DNA from: Streptomyces agglomeratus
GTDB taxonomy: Bacteria > Actinomycetota > Actinomycetes > Streptomycetales > Streptomycetaceae
Assembly (NCBI RefSeq): GCF_001746415.1
Contig: NZ_MEHJ01000001.1
Coordinates: 7,012,501-7,076,500 of the forward strand
Direction of reading: 5' to 3'
DNA length: 64,000 nt
The notes beneath the pieces were generated by a model. It was given only the letters and a program-made list of their open reading frames with translations, was not told the origin of the DNA and did no database searches. The translations under genes and the position numbers were made by a program. Shown here piece after piece: positions 35,783 through 44,339 of this stretch; position 1 is the stretch's first letter, and each line of letters begins with the position of its first letter.

Positions 35783-36553
35783 CTAGTACGGGCCGTTCAC
35801 GTTGTCGATCGAGCCGTACCGGTCCGCGGCGTAGTTGCACGCGGCGGTGATGTTGGCGACGGGGTCGTAGCTGTCCATCGACGTACCGGGCACGTGGTAG
35901 GCCGCGAACGTGGGCGCGATGACCTGGAGCAGGCCCTTGGACGGCGTACCGGCCACGGCGTTGGAGTCCCAGTTGTTGATGGCCCGCGGGTTGCCCGAGG
36001 ACTCCCGCATGACGTTGCGGTGGATGCCCTCGTACGTGCCCGGGATGCCGTGCTTGGCCATGACGGCCAGCGACTCCTTGATCCAGCCGTCGAGGTCGTT
36101 CGTGTACGTCGTCGTCTTCGCGACGGCGGCGCGGGCCTCAGAACGGTCGGCCCGCTCGGCCGCCGGGGCGGCCTTCGCGGGCGCCTTCGCCGGCGTGGCG
36201 GCCTTCGCCTTGGCGCCGATCGTCAGCTTCAGACCGGGGTGAATCAGCGACGGCTCGTCACCGATGACCTGGCGGTTGTCCTGGTACAGCTTCTTCCAGC
36301 CGCTCAGCGAGTGCGCGTCCGCGATCTTGGAAAGCGAGTCGCCCGAGACCACGGTGTAGGTCTTGGGAGCGGCCTTCTTGGCGGCGGCCGGGGCGGCGGC
36401 CACGGTCTTCTCCGCGGCGGCGGGCTGCGCCGCGCCTGCGGTGTTCGCACCGATCAGGGGCAGAACGAGTGCGGCGCCACCGGTACCCGCGGCGATGAGG
36501 CCACGGGTCAGCGATCTGGCCTTGGTGCGACGGTGCTTACCCTTTGAGGGCAT
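35783..36553 (-). CDS. Secreted LysM lytic transglycosylase-like protein
   Basis: The 256-aa precursor has a basic start (MPSKGKHRRTKARSLTRG), a hydrophobic signal core and a cleavage site near NTAGAAQ. A LysM domain (YTVVSGDSLSKIADAHSLSGWKKLYQ, about 65-113) binds peptidoglycan. After an Ala/Lys linker the SLT domain follows (DGWIKESLAVMAKHG to the end), with the putative catalytic Glu in MRESSGNP and GLLQVIAPTFAAYHVPG. It would cleave cell-wall glycan during growth or germination. The 5' leader contains a c-di-AMP riboswitch, the known mode of control for Streptomyces wall hydrolases. A strong terminator follows, so it is monocistronic. Confidence 0.92.
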   Translation of the reverse strand: MPSKGKHRRTKARSLTRGLIAAGTGGAALVLPLIGANTAGAAQPAAAEKTVAAAPAAAKKAAPKTYTVVSGDSLSKIADAHSLSGWKKLYQDNRQVIGDEPSLIHPGLKLTIGAKAKAATPAKAPAKAAPAAERADRSEARAAVAKTTTYTNDLDGWIKESLAVMAKHGIPGTYEGIHRNVMRESSGNPRAINNWDSNAVAGTPSKGLLQVIAPTFAAYHVPGTSMDSYDPVANITAACNYAADRYGSIDNVNGPY

Positions 36554-36565
36554 GACGAATTCCTC

Positions 36566-36762
36566 TCCGTCGCCTGCGAGGTGAGCTGTCGGGTTCGGGC
36601 TGGAGATGCCCGGTCGCACGTTCGGTGCGACTTCACCCCAAGCCGGTCCGGAAACGTTCCGGACCGGCGGCTTACCTGGTTCCCCCGCTCCTGCCGTACG
36701 TGAGTGTGAGTGGTTGTGGATTCCGGACGGCGGCAGGATTCGGCGGTCCACCCGGATTGACG
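36566..36762 (-). promoter_or_regulatory. c-di-AMP (ydaO/yuaA) riboswitch
   Basis: On the minus strand the leader of the wall-hydrolase gene contains, in order, the conserved ydaO elements: CCGCCGAATCCTGCCG, CGGCAGG-AGCGGGGGAACC, GGTAAGCCG, a perfect hairpin CCGGTCCGGAAC/GTTTCCGGACCGG region, CTTGGGGTGAAGTCGCACC with its GTGCGAC partner, then CCCGAACCCGACAGCTCACC and TCGCAGGCG just before the ribosome site AGAGGA. The order and spacing match the two-fold pseudosymmetric c-di-AMP aptamer. In Streptomyces, c-di-AMP binding to this element lowers expression of rpf-type and other wall hydrolases. Boundaries are approximate. Confidence 0.9.
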
Positions 36763-36876
36763 GTGACCGTAAGCGAGACAGGCCGGGAAGAACAAGCCCG
36801 GGAATCTCCGGATCAATCGCGCGGCGCATCAGGAAGGGGGAACTTCTGTCACTGTCCGTGGGCGGCGAAGGCAACT

Positions 36877-36911
36877 TTCTTTCGGAGGGCGGGATCTGAC
36901 GCCCGAAAGAA
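36877..36911 (+). other. Hairpin followed by pyrimidine-rich tract
   Basis: TTCTTTCG pairs with CGAAAGAA, and GGCG with CGCC, with a GAG bulge and loop GGATCTGA. On the + strand it is followed by CTTTTACTTTCT, which looks like an intrinsic terminator; no annotated + strand gene ends here. It lies upstream of the riboswitch on the opposite strand. Confidence 0.45.
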
Positions 36912-37253
36912 CTTTTACTTTCTGTCGCGGAAGTGACCCGTATCACGGGTTAAGGTCCGCGACGGCCTTTCCGGCAAACCGCCCACATGGGTCGTTCGTG
37001 GTCGGAAGTGCCCATCTTGGCGGTGCGCCCCGTTCGGGCGTCCGTCCTCCGGGTGCGGCAAGTGCGTTTTATTCAGGCCGACTTGGGCTCATTGGTCGCT
37101 AATCGTCAGAGCGGCGAGGGGGATTGGGATGCATCGCCGGGGGAGGGCGGCTGGTGGTCCGCCGGGCGCCGGGGCGTCGGTTCGGCCGTCCGAGGCGTGC
37201 GGCGAAAAGGTGAATATTGGTACGAATCGCCCCATGGGGGTACCTGCCGACTC

Positions 37254-38051
37254 ATGAACGAGCCCAAGCCTCTGGCCCTCGTCGCCGGTGCCTCCAGCGG
37301 AATCGGATTCGAGCTGGCCAAGCAATTCGCGGAACACGGCTTTGACCTTGTACTGACCGCCGAAAATTCCGGACTCGCCGTCGCGGCGGACGAAATGCGG
37401 GCTCATGGAGCCTACGTACTGACCGTGAAAACCGACCTGGCCACTGAGGAAGGAACCGAAATGCTGCTCGGCGCCATTACGGCGACCGGACGCCCCCTGG
37501 CCGCCGCCGCGCTCAACGCCGGCGTCGGCCGGGGCGGCGCCTTCCTTGACACCGATGTCGCGGACGAGGTGCGCGTCATCGACCTGAACGTCACGTCCAC
37601 CGTGCGGCTGGCGAAGGGCCTGCTGCCCGGCATGGTCGCGCGCGGCGAGGGCCGGCTCCTGTTCACGTCGTCCATCGCCGCGGCGGTCCCGGGCTCCTTC
37701 CAGGCCGTCTACAACGCCTCCAAGTCGTTCGTCCAGTCGTTCGCGCAGGCATTGCGGAACGAACTCAAGGGCACCGGAGTGACGGTCACGGCGGTGATGC
37801 CGGGCGCTACGGAGACGCCCTTCTTCCGCCGCGCCGGCATGGACGACACACGGGTCGGGCGGCAGAAGAAGGACGACCCCGAGGAGGTGGCGCGGCAGGG
37901 GTTCGAGGCGCTGATGACCGGCCGGAAGAAAATCGTCGCGGGTTCCGTCAAGACCAAGGCGCAAGGGCTCGCGAACAGGATCCTCCCCGACAGCGTCAAG
38001 GCGGCCGCGCACCGGAAGATGGCGGAACCCGGCTCCGGCGAATCGAAGTGA
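37254..38051 (+). CDS. Short-chain dehydrogenase/reductase
   Basis: A 265-aa classical SDR: nucleotide-binding GASSGIG (about residues 11-17), a NAGVG element, active-site serines in LLFTSSIAAAV and catalytic YNASK. The family covers NAD(P)-dependent oxidoreductases acting on alcohols, ketones or sugars; the substrate is unknown. The C-terminal extension KKDDPEEVARQGFEALMTGRKKIVAGSVKTK is common in the YqjQ/DltE-like subgroup. ATG at 37254 is taken because the open frame upstream is not SDR-like. It converges on another SDR with an 18-bp gap. Confidence 0.88.
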   Translation: MNEPKPLALVAGASSGIGFELAKQFAEHGFDLVLTAENSGLAVAADEMRAHGAYVLTVKTDLATEEGTEMLLGAITATGRPLAAAALNAGVGRGGAFLDTDVADEVRVIDLNVTSTVRLAKGLLPGMVARGEGRLLFTSSIAAAVPGSFQAVYNASKSFVQSFAQALRNELKGTGVTVTAVMPGATETPFFRRAGMDDTRVGRQKKDDPEEVARQGFEALMTGRKKIVAGSVKTKAQGLANRILPDSVKAAAHRKMAEPGSGESK

Positions 38052-38069
38052 GCGGCGCCGGGGCGCCCT

Positions 38070-39008
38070 TTACGGCAGTGGCGTACCGCCCGTGGCGTTG
38101 ACGATCTCAGCCGTGATGTAACTCGCCTGCGGTGAAGCCAGGAACACATAGGCCGGAGCCATTTCGGCAGGCTGTGCGGGCCGCCCCAGCGGCGCCTGCT
38201 TTCCGAACTCGGTGGTGTCGGGCATGGTCGCCGGAATCAGCGGCGTCCATACCGGGCCGGGAGCGACCGCGTTGACCCGGACCCCGCGGGAGGCGACCAT
38301 CTGGGCCAGCCCCTGGGTAAAGGCGACAATGGCCGACTTCGTCATGGCGTAATCGAGGAGATGCGGGCTGGGCTTGTACGCCTGAACGGAGGACGAGTTG
38401 ATGATGGAGCCTCCCTCGGGAATGTGCGGGAGTGCCATCTTCGACAGCCAGAACATGCCGTAGAGATTGGTCTTCATGACCCGGTCGAATTGCTCCGTCG
38501 TAATGGATCCGATGCCGTCGGGCTGCGACATCTGATACGCCGCGTTGTTCACCAGAATGTTGATGCGGCCGAATTCCGAGACAGCCCGCTCGACGAGTGC
38601 CCGGCACTGCTCCTCCTCCCGGATGTCACAGCTCACCGCGACAGCCCTGCGCCCGGCCTCCTCGACGAGCCGTGAGGTCTCCGCGGCCTCCTTCTCCTCC
38701 TCCGGCAGGTGCGTGAGGAGCACGTCGGCCCCCTCGCGCGCGAAGGCCAGACACACCGCCCGGCCGATCCCCGAGTCCCCGCCCGTCACCACGGCGGAGA
38801 GCCCCTCCAGAAGCCCGCTTCCCCGGTAGGAGTCCTCGCCGTGGTCGGGCGGCGGGTCCATCGGGCCCGTCCAGCCGGGGTGCGCCTGTTCCTGGTCCGG
38901 GAGCTTCGGCCGCGGATGCTTCGTGACGGGGTTCTCCGTCTCGCGTCGGCCGTTGTCCGGGGACGGGTCGGAAGACGGATTCGCGGGCGGATTCATGGGG
39001 GGATTCAC
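38070..39008 (-). CDS. SDR-family oxidoreductase (general-stress, YhdF/YghA-like)
   Basis: The 312-aa SDR has a Pro/Asn-rich N-terminal extension (NPPMNPPANPSSD), a PGWTGPMDPPPDHGEDSYRG segment typical of YhdF/YghA proteins, the cofactor motif TGGDSGIGRAV, NNAAY, active-site SSSVQAY and YAMTK. Enzymes of this group reduce aldehydes or sugars with NAD(P)H and are often induced by osmotic or general stress. The GTG at 39008 is preferred because AGGAGG lies six bases upstream; a longer frame reaches 39068 without such a site. Confidence 0.88.
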   Translation of the reverse strand: MNPPMNPPANPSSDPSPDNGRRETENPVTKHPRPKLPDQEQAHPGWTGPMDPPPDHGEDSYRGSGLLEGLSAVVTGGDSGIGRAVCLAFAREGADVLLTHLPEEEKEAAETSRLVEEAGRRAVAVSCDIREEEQCRALVERAVSEFGRINILVNNAAYQMSQPDGIGSITTEQFDRVMKTNLYGMFWLSKMALPHIPEGGSIINSSSVQAYKPSPHLLDYAMTKSAIVAFTQGLAQMVASRGVRVNAVAPGPVWTPLIPATMPDTTEFGKQAPLGRPAQPAEMAPAYVFLASPQASYITAEIVNATGGTPLP

Positions 39009-39175
39009 AGGCGGCCTCCTGGTCGGTCGGTTTGACCACACTTGGGTTCCCCGGAGCGGAGCACTCAAATCCGGGACACCGGCTCACAAGGACTTCTTTC
39101 CGCGACTTCGGAGGACTTCTTCCCGCTGCCCCGGAATACCCAGCCGGGCCGGCCTTCCGCGCCATACTGGTGGCC

Positions 39176-40432
39176 ATGCGGGTGGCGTTGATGACAGCGG
39201 GTTCGCGCGGTGACGTGGCGCCCTACACCGGGCTCGCGCACGGCCTGGCCGAGGCGGGCCACGAGGTCACCCTGGTGACGCACGCGTGCTTCGCGCCGCT
39301 GGCGGAACCGGCCGGCGTGGGCTTCCACCCCCTGCCGGTGGACCCGCGCGCGGAACTCGCCTCCGCACGCGGCCGCGCCCTGGGGCGCAGTGTCACCGCC
39401 GTGGGGAAGCTGGCGCGGATGACCGCCATGGCCCGGTCCCTGGTCGGCGGCATGGCCGACGATCTGCTCCTGGCGGCACGGCGGAGCGACGTAGTGCTGG
39501 TGTCGAGCTCGCTGGGGCCGCTCGGCCACGCCGTCGCCGAGGGGCTGGCGCTGCCCAGCATGGGCGTATACCTGCAACCTCTGGCGGCGACGAGCGCCTT
39601 CCCGCCACCGGTGACCGGCACCCGCTCGTGGGGCGCGGCCGGGAACCGGCTGGCCGGCCGCACGGTGAACGCCGCTCTCGACGCCGTCTTCGCCGACACC
39701 GCACGCGCTCTGCGGGCGCGGACCGGACTCGCGCGTACGAGCGCACGCGCCGCCCGGCGGGCCCGGGAGCGGCAGGACTGGCCGGTCCTCCACGGCTTCA
39801 GCCCGTCGGTGGTGCCCAGGCCCGCCGACTGGCGTCCCGGCCTGAGCATCACTGGTTACTGGTGGCCCGAGGACCCGCCCGGGGCGGTCCTGCCGCCCGG
39901 GCTGAGGGACTTCCTGGCCCGAGGACGCCCGCCGGTCTTCGTCGGCCTGGGCAGCGCCACCGTGCCCGACGCCGGCCGCCTGAGCCGGGTCGTGGTGCGC
40001 GCCCTGCGGGCAGCGGGGCAGCGCGGCGTCATCCAGCGAGGCTGGGGCGGACTCGACGCCGGCGCGGACGCCGAGGACATGATCACCATCGGTGAGGTCC
40101 CGCATGCCGTGCTCTTCCCGCACATGGCGGCCGTGGTCCACCATGCCGGCGCGGGCACGACGGCCGCCGGTCTGCGGGCGGGGGTGCCCGCCGTGCCCGT
40201 ACCCGTCCAGTTCGACGCGGCCTTCTGGTCCTCCCGCCTCGTCGCCCTGGGGGTCGCTCCCGAGGCCGTGCCCCTGCGCCGGATCACCACCGCGCGCCTG
40301 GCCGCCGCGCTGGAGCGCGCGACGGCCGAGCCGTCGTACCGGCACCGCGCACGCGCTCTGGCGGCCCGCATCGGCGCGGAGGACGGCGTACGGCCCGTAC
40401 GGGCCGCCGTCGACCGGCTCGCGGCGGCGTAA
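39176..40432 (+). CDS. GT-B glycosyltransferase (UGT/sterol glucosyltransferase-like)
   Basis: The 418-aa enzyme opens with MRVALMTAGSRGDVAPYTGLAHGLAEAGHEVTLVTH, the typical acceptor-side start of family 1 glycosyltransferases. The donor half contains PPVFVGLGSATVPD and GEVPHAVLFPHMAAVVHHAGAGTTAAGLRAGVPAVPVPVQFDA, the nucleotide-sugar binding signature with HHAGAGT. It would move a hexose from a UDP- or dTDP-sugar to a lipid, sterol or antibiotic; the acceptor is unknown. CATACT at 39163-39168 directly before the ATG may be the -10 of a short-leader or leaderless transcript. Confidence 0.88.
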   Translation: MRVALMTAGSRGDVAPYTGLAHGLAEAGHEVTLVTHACFAPLAEPAGVGFHPLPVDPRAELASARGRALGRSVTAVGKLARMTAMARSLVGGMADDLLLAARRSDVVLVSSSLGPLGHAVAEGLALPSMGVYLQPLAATSAFPPPVTGTRSWGAAGNRLAGRTVNAALDAVFADTARALRARTGLARTSARAARRARERQDWPVLHGFSPSVVPRPADWRPGLSITGYWWPEDPPGAVLPPGLRDFLARGRPPVFVGLGSATVPDAGRLSRVVVRALRAAGQRGVIQRGWGGLDAGADAEDMITIGEVPHAVLFPHMAAVVHHAGAGTTAAGLRAGVPAVPVPVQFDAAFWSSRLVALGVAPEAVPLRRITTARLAAALERATAEPSYRHRARALAARIGAEDGVRPVRAAVDRLAAA

Positions 40433-40470
40433 GCAGCCAGGGGCACGCGCGTACGGTCGGGCAAGGACTT

Positions 40471-41598
40471 CTACGCCACGGCGCACGCGGTTCCGTTGAG
40501 GCTGAACTGCGCCGGCTCGGCGAACGTGCCCGAGTACGTGCCCTGGAAGCCGAACGACTGGCTGCCGTTGGCCGCGATCCGGGCGTTGGACGAAGTGTTC
40601 GTCGCGGTCACCGTCCCGGCGGACGGGGCGATGACGGCGTTCCAGGCGTGGGTGACGCTCTGTCCGGCCGGGAGTCCGAAAGCCACCTTCCAGCCGTCGA
40701 CGGGTGTGGTGCTCGCGTTGGTGACCGTCACATCGGCGGTGAAGCCGCCGGGCCACGCGTGGGCGGCGTACGTCACGCGGCAGGCCGCCGGGGTTCCGGG
40801 GTCCCCCGGTCCGCTGCCGCCGCCGTTGACGGTGGACGAGAACGACCCGACCTTCAGGCCCGCCCCGTTCTCCCAGGGCTCGAGCCCGGCCTGCACGCTG
40901 GTGACGTACCACGATTCCTGCGCCAGCCCGCGCGCCACCGCCTGGTCGACGAAGTCCATGACGTCGAAACTCCAGCTCGCGATCGCCGACGGTGCCACGA
41001 ACGAGATCACGTCATTGGCACCGTTGTTGCCGGACCAGACCTCCCAGGTGCGGCCTGCCACCGTCGCCGTTGCGCTCTTCGATCCGATCGGGTTGACCGG
41101 TCCCACCCGGTTGAACCAGATCATGATCTCGGTGCGGCTCACGCCGTCCGTCCTGGGCGTCGGGTCGAGCCAGATGTCGTACGACGCGTTGTAGACCGCG
41201 TTGTCGACGTACCCGTAGGAGATGCTGCTCGGCGCGGTGCTGATCTCGTTCACCCGCATCGGCAGACGGGTACCGGGTGAGCAGTTCGTGTAGTGGCAGC
41301 CGTTGAAGACCGACGGGTACGACTTGGGCGCCCCGTTGGTCGGTACGGACCCGTCGGCGCGGGTGAGTTCGAAGCCGGTCGCGGTCGCGTTGACGCACTG
41401 GGCGGCGCCGGTGCCCCATCGGTTGTTCTGCACGACATAGCGGCCCTGGATGGTGGTCGAACCGTACTGCTCGCATATCAGGGTGTCGGCCCGGGCGGGC
41501 CCTGCTGACGTCACGAGCGCGGCCGTCGACACCAGGGCCACCAGCAGGGACATGAGGACGGCGCGGACGGAACCGGCGCAGCGGGGGAGCGGTGTCAT
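40471..41598 (-). CDS. celB: Secreted GH12 endoglucanase with CBM2 (CelB type)
   Basis: The 375-aa precursor has a signal peptide ending near AGPARAD, a GH12 catalytic domain (residues about 39-260: TLICEQYGSTTIQGRYVVQNNRWG, TEIMIWFNRVGPVNPIG with the nucleophile Glu, and QAGLEPWENGAGL with the acid/base Glu), a Gly/Pro linker and a C-terminal CBM2 (CRVTYAAHAWPGGFTADVTVTNASTTPVDGWKVAF). It closely follows the S. lividans CelB sequence as I remember it. The enzyme cuts internal beta-1,4-glucan bonds in cellulose outside the cell. A perfect CebR operator lies 59 bp upstream of the ATG, so cello-oligosaccharides should induce it. Confidence 0.95.
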   Translation of the reverse strand: MTPLPRCAGSVRAVLMSLLVALVSTAALVTSAGPARADTLICEQYGSTTIQGRYVVQNNRWGTGAAQCVNATATGFELTRADGSVPTNGAPKSYPSVFNGCHYTNCSPGTRLPMRVNEISTAPSSISYGYVDNAVYNASYDIWLDPTPRTDGVSRTEIMIWFNRVGPVNPIGSKSATATVAGRTWEVWSGNNGANDVISFVAPSAIASWSFDVMDFVDQAVARGLAQESWYVTSVQAGLEPWENGAGLKVGSFSSTVNGGGSGPGDPGTPAACRVTYAAHAWPGGFTADVTVTNASTTPVDGWKVAFGLPAGQSVTHAWNAVIAPSAGTVTATNTSSNARIAANGSQSFGFQGTYSGTFAEPAQFSLNGTACAVA

Positions 41599-41656
41599 GA
41601 GGCTCCTTCGGTGAGAAAGCGTGCGGGGGAGAGGGCAGCGCTCCCGGAGTGCGGGG

Positions 41657-41670
41657 TGGGAGCGCTCCCA
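41657..41670. promoter_or_regulatory. CebR operator upstream of celB
   Basis: TGGGAGCGCTCCCA is the exact 14-bp palindrome known as the binding site of the cellobiose-responsive LacI-family repressor CebR in Streptomyces. It lies 59-72 bp upstream of the celB start (minus strand) and 178 bp beyond the 3' end of a LacI-family gene. Confidence 0.92.
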
Positions 41671-41847
41671 TTGCTGCTTTCGGTGGGACTGTAGGGACGC
41701 ACCGGGGTACTGGCAAGGCGTGCGGGGAGCCTTGTTCTCGGGGGGAGGGCGACAGGGTCAAGTGCCGCGGATTGTGCGGTGGTTGATCCGCAGGGCTTGT
41801 GCCTGCGGCCCGGCCCGGCCTCGGCCGGTTCGCGCCGCGCCGCAGTG

Positions 41848-42870
41848 TCAGGCCGACGCGCGCCGCACCAGCTTCGTCCGCAGTATGACGTGACGCCAGG
41901 CGGCGCTCGGGTTCTCGATGTCCTCCAGCAGCACCCGTGCCATGGCGCGGCCCATCTCCTCCACCGGCTGGCGGACGGTGGTGAGTTGGGGATCGGTGTG
42001 CTGGGCGAGCGGGGAGTCGTCGAACCCCACGACGGCCACGTCCTCGGGAACCCGGCGGCCCGCCGCGCGCAACGTGTGCAGGGCTCCCGCCGCCATGATG
42101 TCCGAGGCGGCGAACACCGCGTCCAGCTCCGGATGCAGCTCCAGGAGCCGGGCCGTCGCCCGGCGCCCGCTCTCCTCGGTGAAGTCGCCCCGTGCGATCC
42201 ACGACGGCTCCACCTCGCCGAACGCCTTACGTATCTCCTCCTGGTAGCCGCGCAGCCGGCACTGCGCGACATACATGTCCGGCGGGCCGGTCACCGTGGC
42301 GATGGCCCGCCGCCCCGTGTCCACCAGGTGGCGGACCGCCGATCTGGCGCCGCCGACGTTGTCGGAGTCGACGTACGACACCGACTCGTCGCCCGAGCGC
42401 CGGCCGCTGAGGACCGTCGGCAGTTCCAGTTCGGCGAGCATGTCGGGGAGCGGGTCGTCGCCGTGGACGGACACCATCAGCACCCCGTCCACCCGCCCGG
42501 CGCGCGCGTACTGCACGAACCGCTGCCGCTCCTTCTGCGTACGGACCAGCGTGAGCAGCAGCTGTATCTCGGTCTCCGCCAGCCCGGCGCCGACCGCGTG
42601 CACGATCTCGGAGAAGAACGGCTCCGCGAAGAATCGCCGTTCGGTCTCCGTGATCACCAGCGCCACCGCGTCGGTGCGGCTGCCCGCCAGGGCGCGGGCC
42701 GCGTGGTTGGGGACGTAGCCGAGCTGGGTTATCGCCCGCTCGACCGCCAGCCGGGTCGCGGCCTTCACCCCCGGCGCCTTGTTGATGACCCGCGACACCG
42801 TGCCCCGCCCGACACCCGCGAAGGCGGCGACTTCCTCGAGCGTGGGAGGGTTCGTACGTCCGTTCGTCAC
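41848..42870 (-). CDS. LacI-family transcriptional regulator
   Basis: The 340-aa repressor has an N-terminal LacI helix-turn-helix (PTLEEVAAFAGVGRGTVSRVINKAPGVKAATRLAVERAITQLGYVPNHAARALA) and a periplasmic-binding-like sugar-sensing domain (TDAVALVITETERRFFAEPFFSEIV ... DVAVVGFDDSPLAQHTDPQLTTVRQP). GTG at 42870 has GGAGG six bases upstream; the frame extends 19 codons further without family similarity. It sits directly upstream of celB on the same strand, with a CebR-type operator between. It may be a CebR homologue or a regulator of another sugar; no abc transporter genes for cellobiose are adjacent, so this remains open. Confidence 0.88.
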   Translation of the reverse strand: MTNGRTNPPTLEEVAAFAGVGRGTVSRVINKAPGVKAATRLAVERAITQLGYVPNHAARALAGSRTDAVALVITETERRFFAEPFFSEIVHAVGAGLAETEIQLLLTLVRTQKERQRFVQYARAGRVDGVLMVSVHGDDPLPDMLAELELPTVLSGRRSGDESVSYVDSDNVGGARSAVRHLVDTGRRAIATVTGPPDMYVAQCRLRGYQEEIRKAFGEVEPSWIARGDFTEESGRRATARLLELHPELDAVFAASDIMAAGALHTLRAAGRRVPEDVAVVGFDDSPLAQHTDPQLTTVRQPVEEMGRAMARVLLEDIENPSAAWRHVILRTKLVRRASA

Positions 42871-43059
42871 CCGCGACCTCCAGGGATGTCCGGTCCCCGG
42901 AGCACCTGTCGGCACGAGGACTGTCACATCGAAGCACCGGAACCGCCGCGGCCCAACCCGTTGATCACACCGACCGGTGAGTCACCGCACCGGCGCGACG
43001 GCCCAAGAGGATGATTCGAGCCGGAAATGCTGTCGAGCGGGGATACGGTGATCTCTGGT

Positions 43060-44271
43060 ATGCGCGTTTTGTGCACTTCGATTCTCTCCCCTTCCCAAAC
43101 GCGCGAGGCGATCCGCTTCGCGCGCCTGCTGTCCGGCGCGGGTCATGAAGTGCACATCGCCACCGAGGAGCACCTGCTCGGCTTCTTCCTGGACCAAGGC
43201 GTTCCCGCGACCCCCTGTCTGCCGAGCCTGTTCGGCGACGCGATGACGGCCGGCGAGGAGACCCGGGACGCCGTCGGGCACCTGCGGAGCGGGGCCGCGT
43301 CCCCGGACACGGCGGCGCTCGCACTGGCGGGACCGCACCTGCTGAGCCAGTTCACGGCGCTGGACGCGCTGGCCCACGAGTTCAAGCCGGATCTGCTGCT
43401 GCGCGACGCGATGGACGTCAGTGCCTGCCTGGTGGCCGAGAAACTCGCGATCCCGCAGGTGGCGATGGCGTCCGGGGCCAAGGGATTCACCGACCCGGCG
43501 GCTCTGCTGCCGTACCTCAACCAGTGGCGCTCCACCACCGGCCTGCCGCTCCAGGACGACCCGCTGTCCCTGACGGCTCACGGACACCTCGACTACCTCC
43601 CGCCCTCCTGGACCTTCGCCCCCCACCTCCCGCCCGCGCACGCCTACCGTCAGCCCGCCTTCCACGACCCCCGGGCGAAACTCCCCAGCTGGATCCTCGG
43701 CCTGCCCACCGACCGCCCCCTGGTGTACGCCGGAATCGGGTGCGCCCTGCCGCTCTTCCTGCCCGCCCCGGACGGACACCGGCCGCTGGCCGGACAGCCG
43801 GATCCGGCGACCGTCCTGCGGTCGATGACCGAGGGACTGTCGCGGCTGGACTGCACAGCGGTGGTCTCCACCAGCGGTGTGTCCGTCGCCGGCCTCGACC
43901 CCGCCCCCCACGTGCATGTCGTCGACCACGTACCGCAACCGCTGCTGCTGGAGGCGGTCGACCTCTTCCTCACCCACGGCGGTTACACCAGCGTGCGGGA
44001 GGCGATCAGCACCGCGACTCCGATGGCGGTGCTGCCCAGGACGGCCGACCAGCCCATGAACGCCCGGCGCGTCACCGAGCTGGGCATCGGCGGCGAGGTC
44101 ACCGATCCCACCCCGGCCGGCATCGCGTCGACGTGCCGCCGCCTCCTCGACGACGGATCCGTGCTGCGGCGGGTGAAGCAGGCCCGGCTGGCCTGCCTGG
44201 CCCTGCCCACCGTGGAAACAGCCGTGGGCGACTTGGAGAGCCTGGTCAATCACCACACGGCCCCACAATGA
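43060..44271 (+). CDS. GT-B glycosyltransferase (activator-dependent/MGT-like)
   Basis: The 403-aa protein opens with MRVLCTSILSPSQTREAIRFARLLSGAGHEVHIAT and has a donor-binding half with VVDHVPQPLLLEAVDLFLTHGGYTSVREAISTATPMAVLPRTADQPMNARRVTELGIG, the signature of nucleotide-diphospho-sugar-binding family 1 glycosyltransferases. The acceptor is unknown. The start could also be ATG 43027 or GTG 43048; ATG 43060 is chosen because homology begins there, though no good ribosome site precedes it. The gene stands between the LacI regulator (divergent) and pgm. Confidence 0.85.
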   Translation: MRVLCTSILSPSQTREAIRFARLLSGAGHEVHIATEEHLLGFFLDQGVPATPCLPSLFGDAMTAGEETRDAVGHLRSGAASPDTAALALAGPHLLSQFTALDALAHEFKPDLLLRDAMDVSACLVAEKLAIPQVAMASGAKGFTDPAALLPYLNQWRSTTGLPLQDDPLSLTAHGHLDYLPPSWTFAPHLPPAHAYRQPAFHDPRAKLPSWILGLPTDRPLVYAGIGCALPLFLPAPDGHRPLAGQPDPATVLRSMTEGLSRLDCTAVVSTSGVSVAGLDPAPHVHVVDHVPQPLLLEAVDLFLTHGGYTSVREAISTATPMAVLPRTADQPMNARRVTELGIGGEVTDPTPAGIASTCRRLLDDGSVLRRVKQARLACLALPTVETAVGDLESLVNHHTAPQ

Positions 44272-44339
44272 AATGTGCCTGTGGTACTCACGGGTGACCG
44301 ACGCCGACACCGGCACCGACGAACTGGAGGAGTGGCCAC

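Larger units (their letters stand above)
36554..37253. other. 700-bp divergent intergenic region
   Basis: Besides the riboswitch (36566-36762) and the hairpin at 36877-36911, the rest (36912-37253) shows no gene that I trust. It is locally AT-richer than the surroundings (TTTTACTTTCTGTC at about 36912, TTTTATTC at about 37068), as expected of promoters for the riboswitch RNA and for the SDR at 37254. GGGTAC at 37238-37243 resembles a stress-sigma -10 box, but no properly spaced -35 was found. Confidence 0.4.

Noticed and set aside
37201..37253. Stress-sigma promoter (GGGTAC at 37238) before the SDR gene
   Set aside because: GGGTAC matches a -10 but no GNNT -35 element lies 13-16 bp upstream (GAAT copies are at 10 and 22 bp), so not called.
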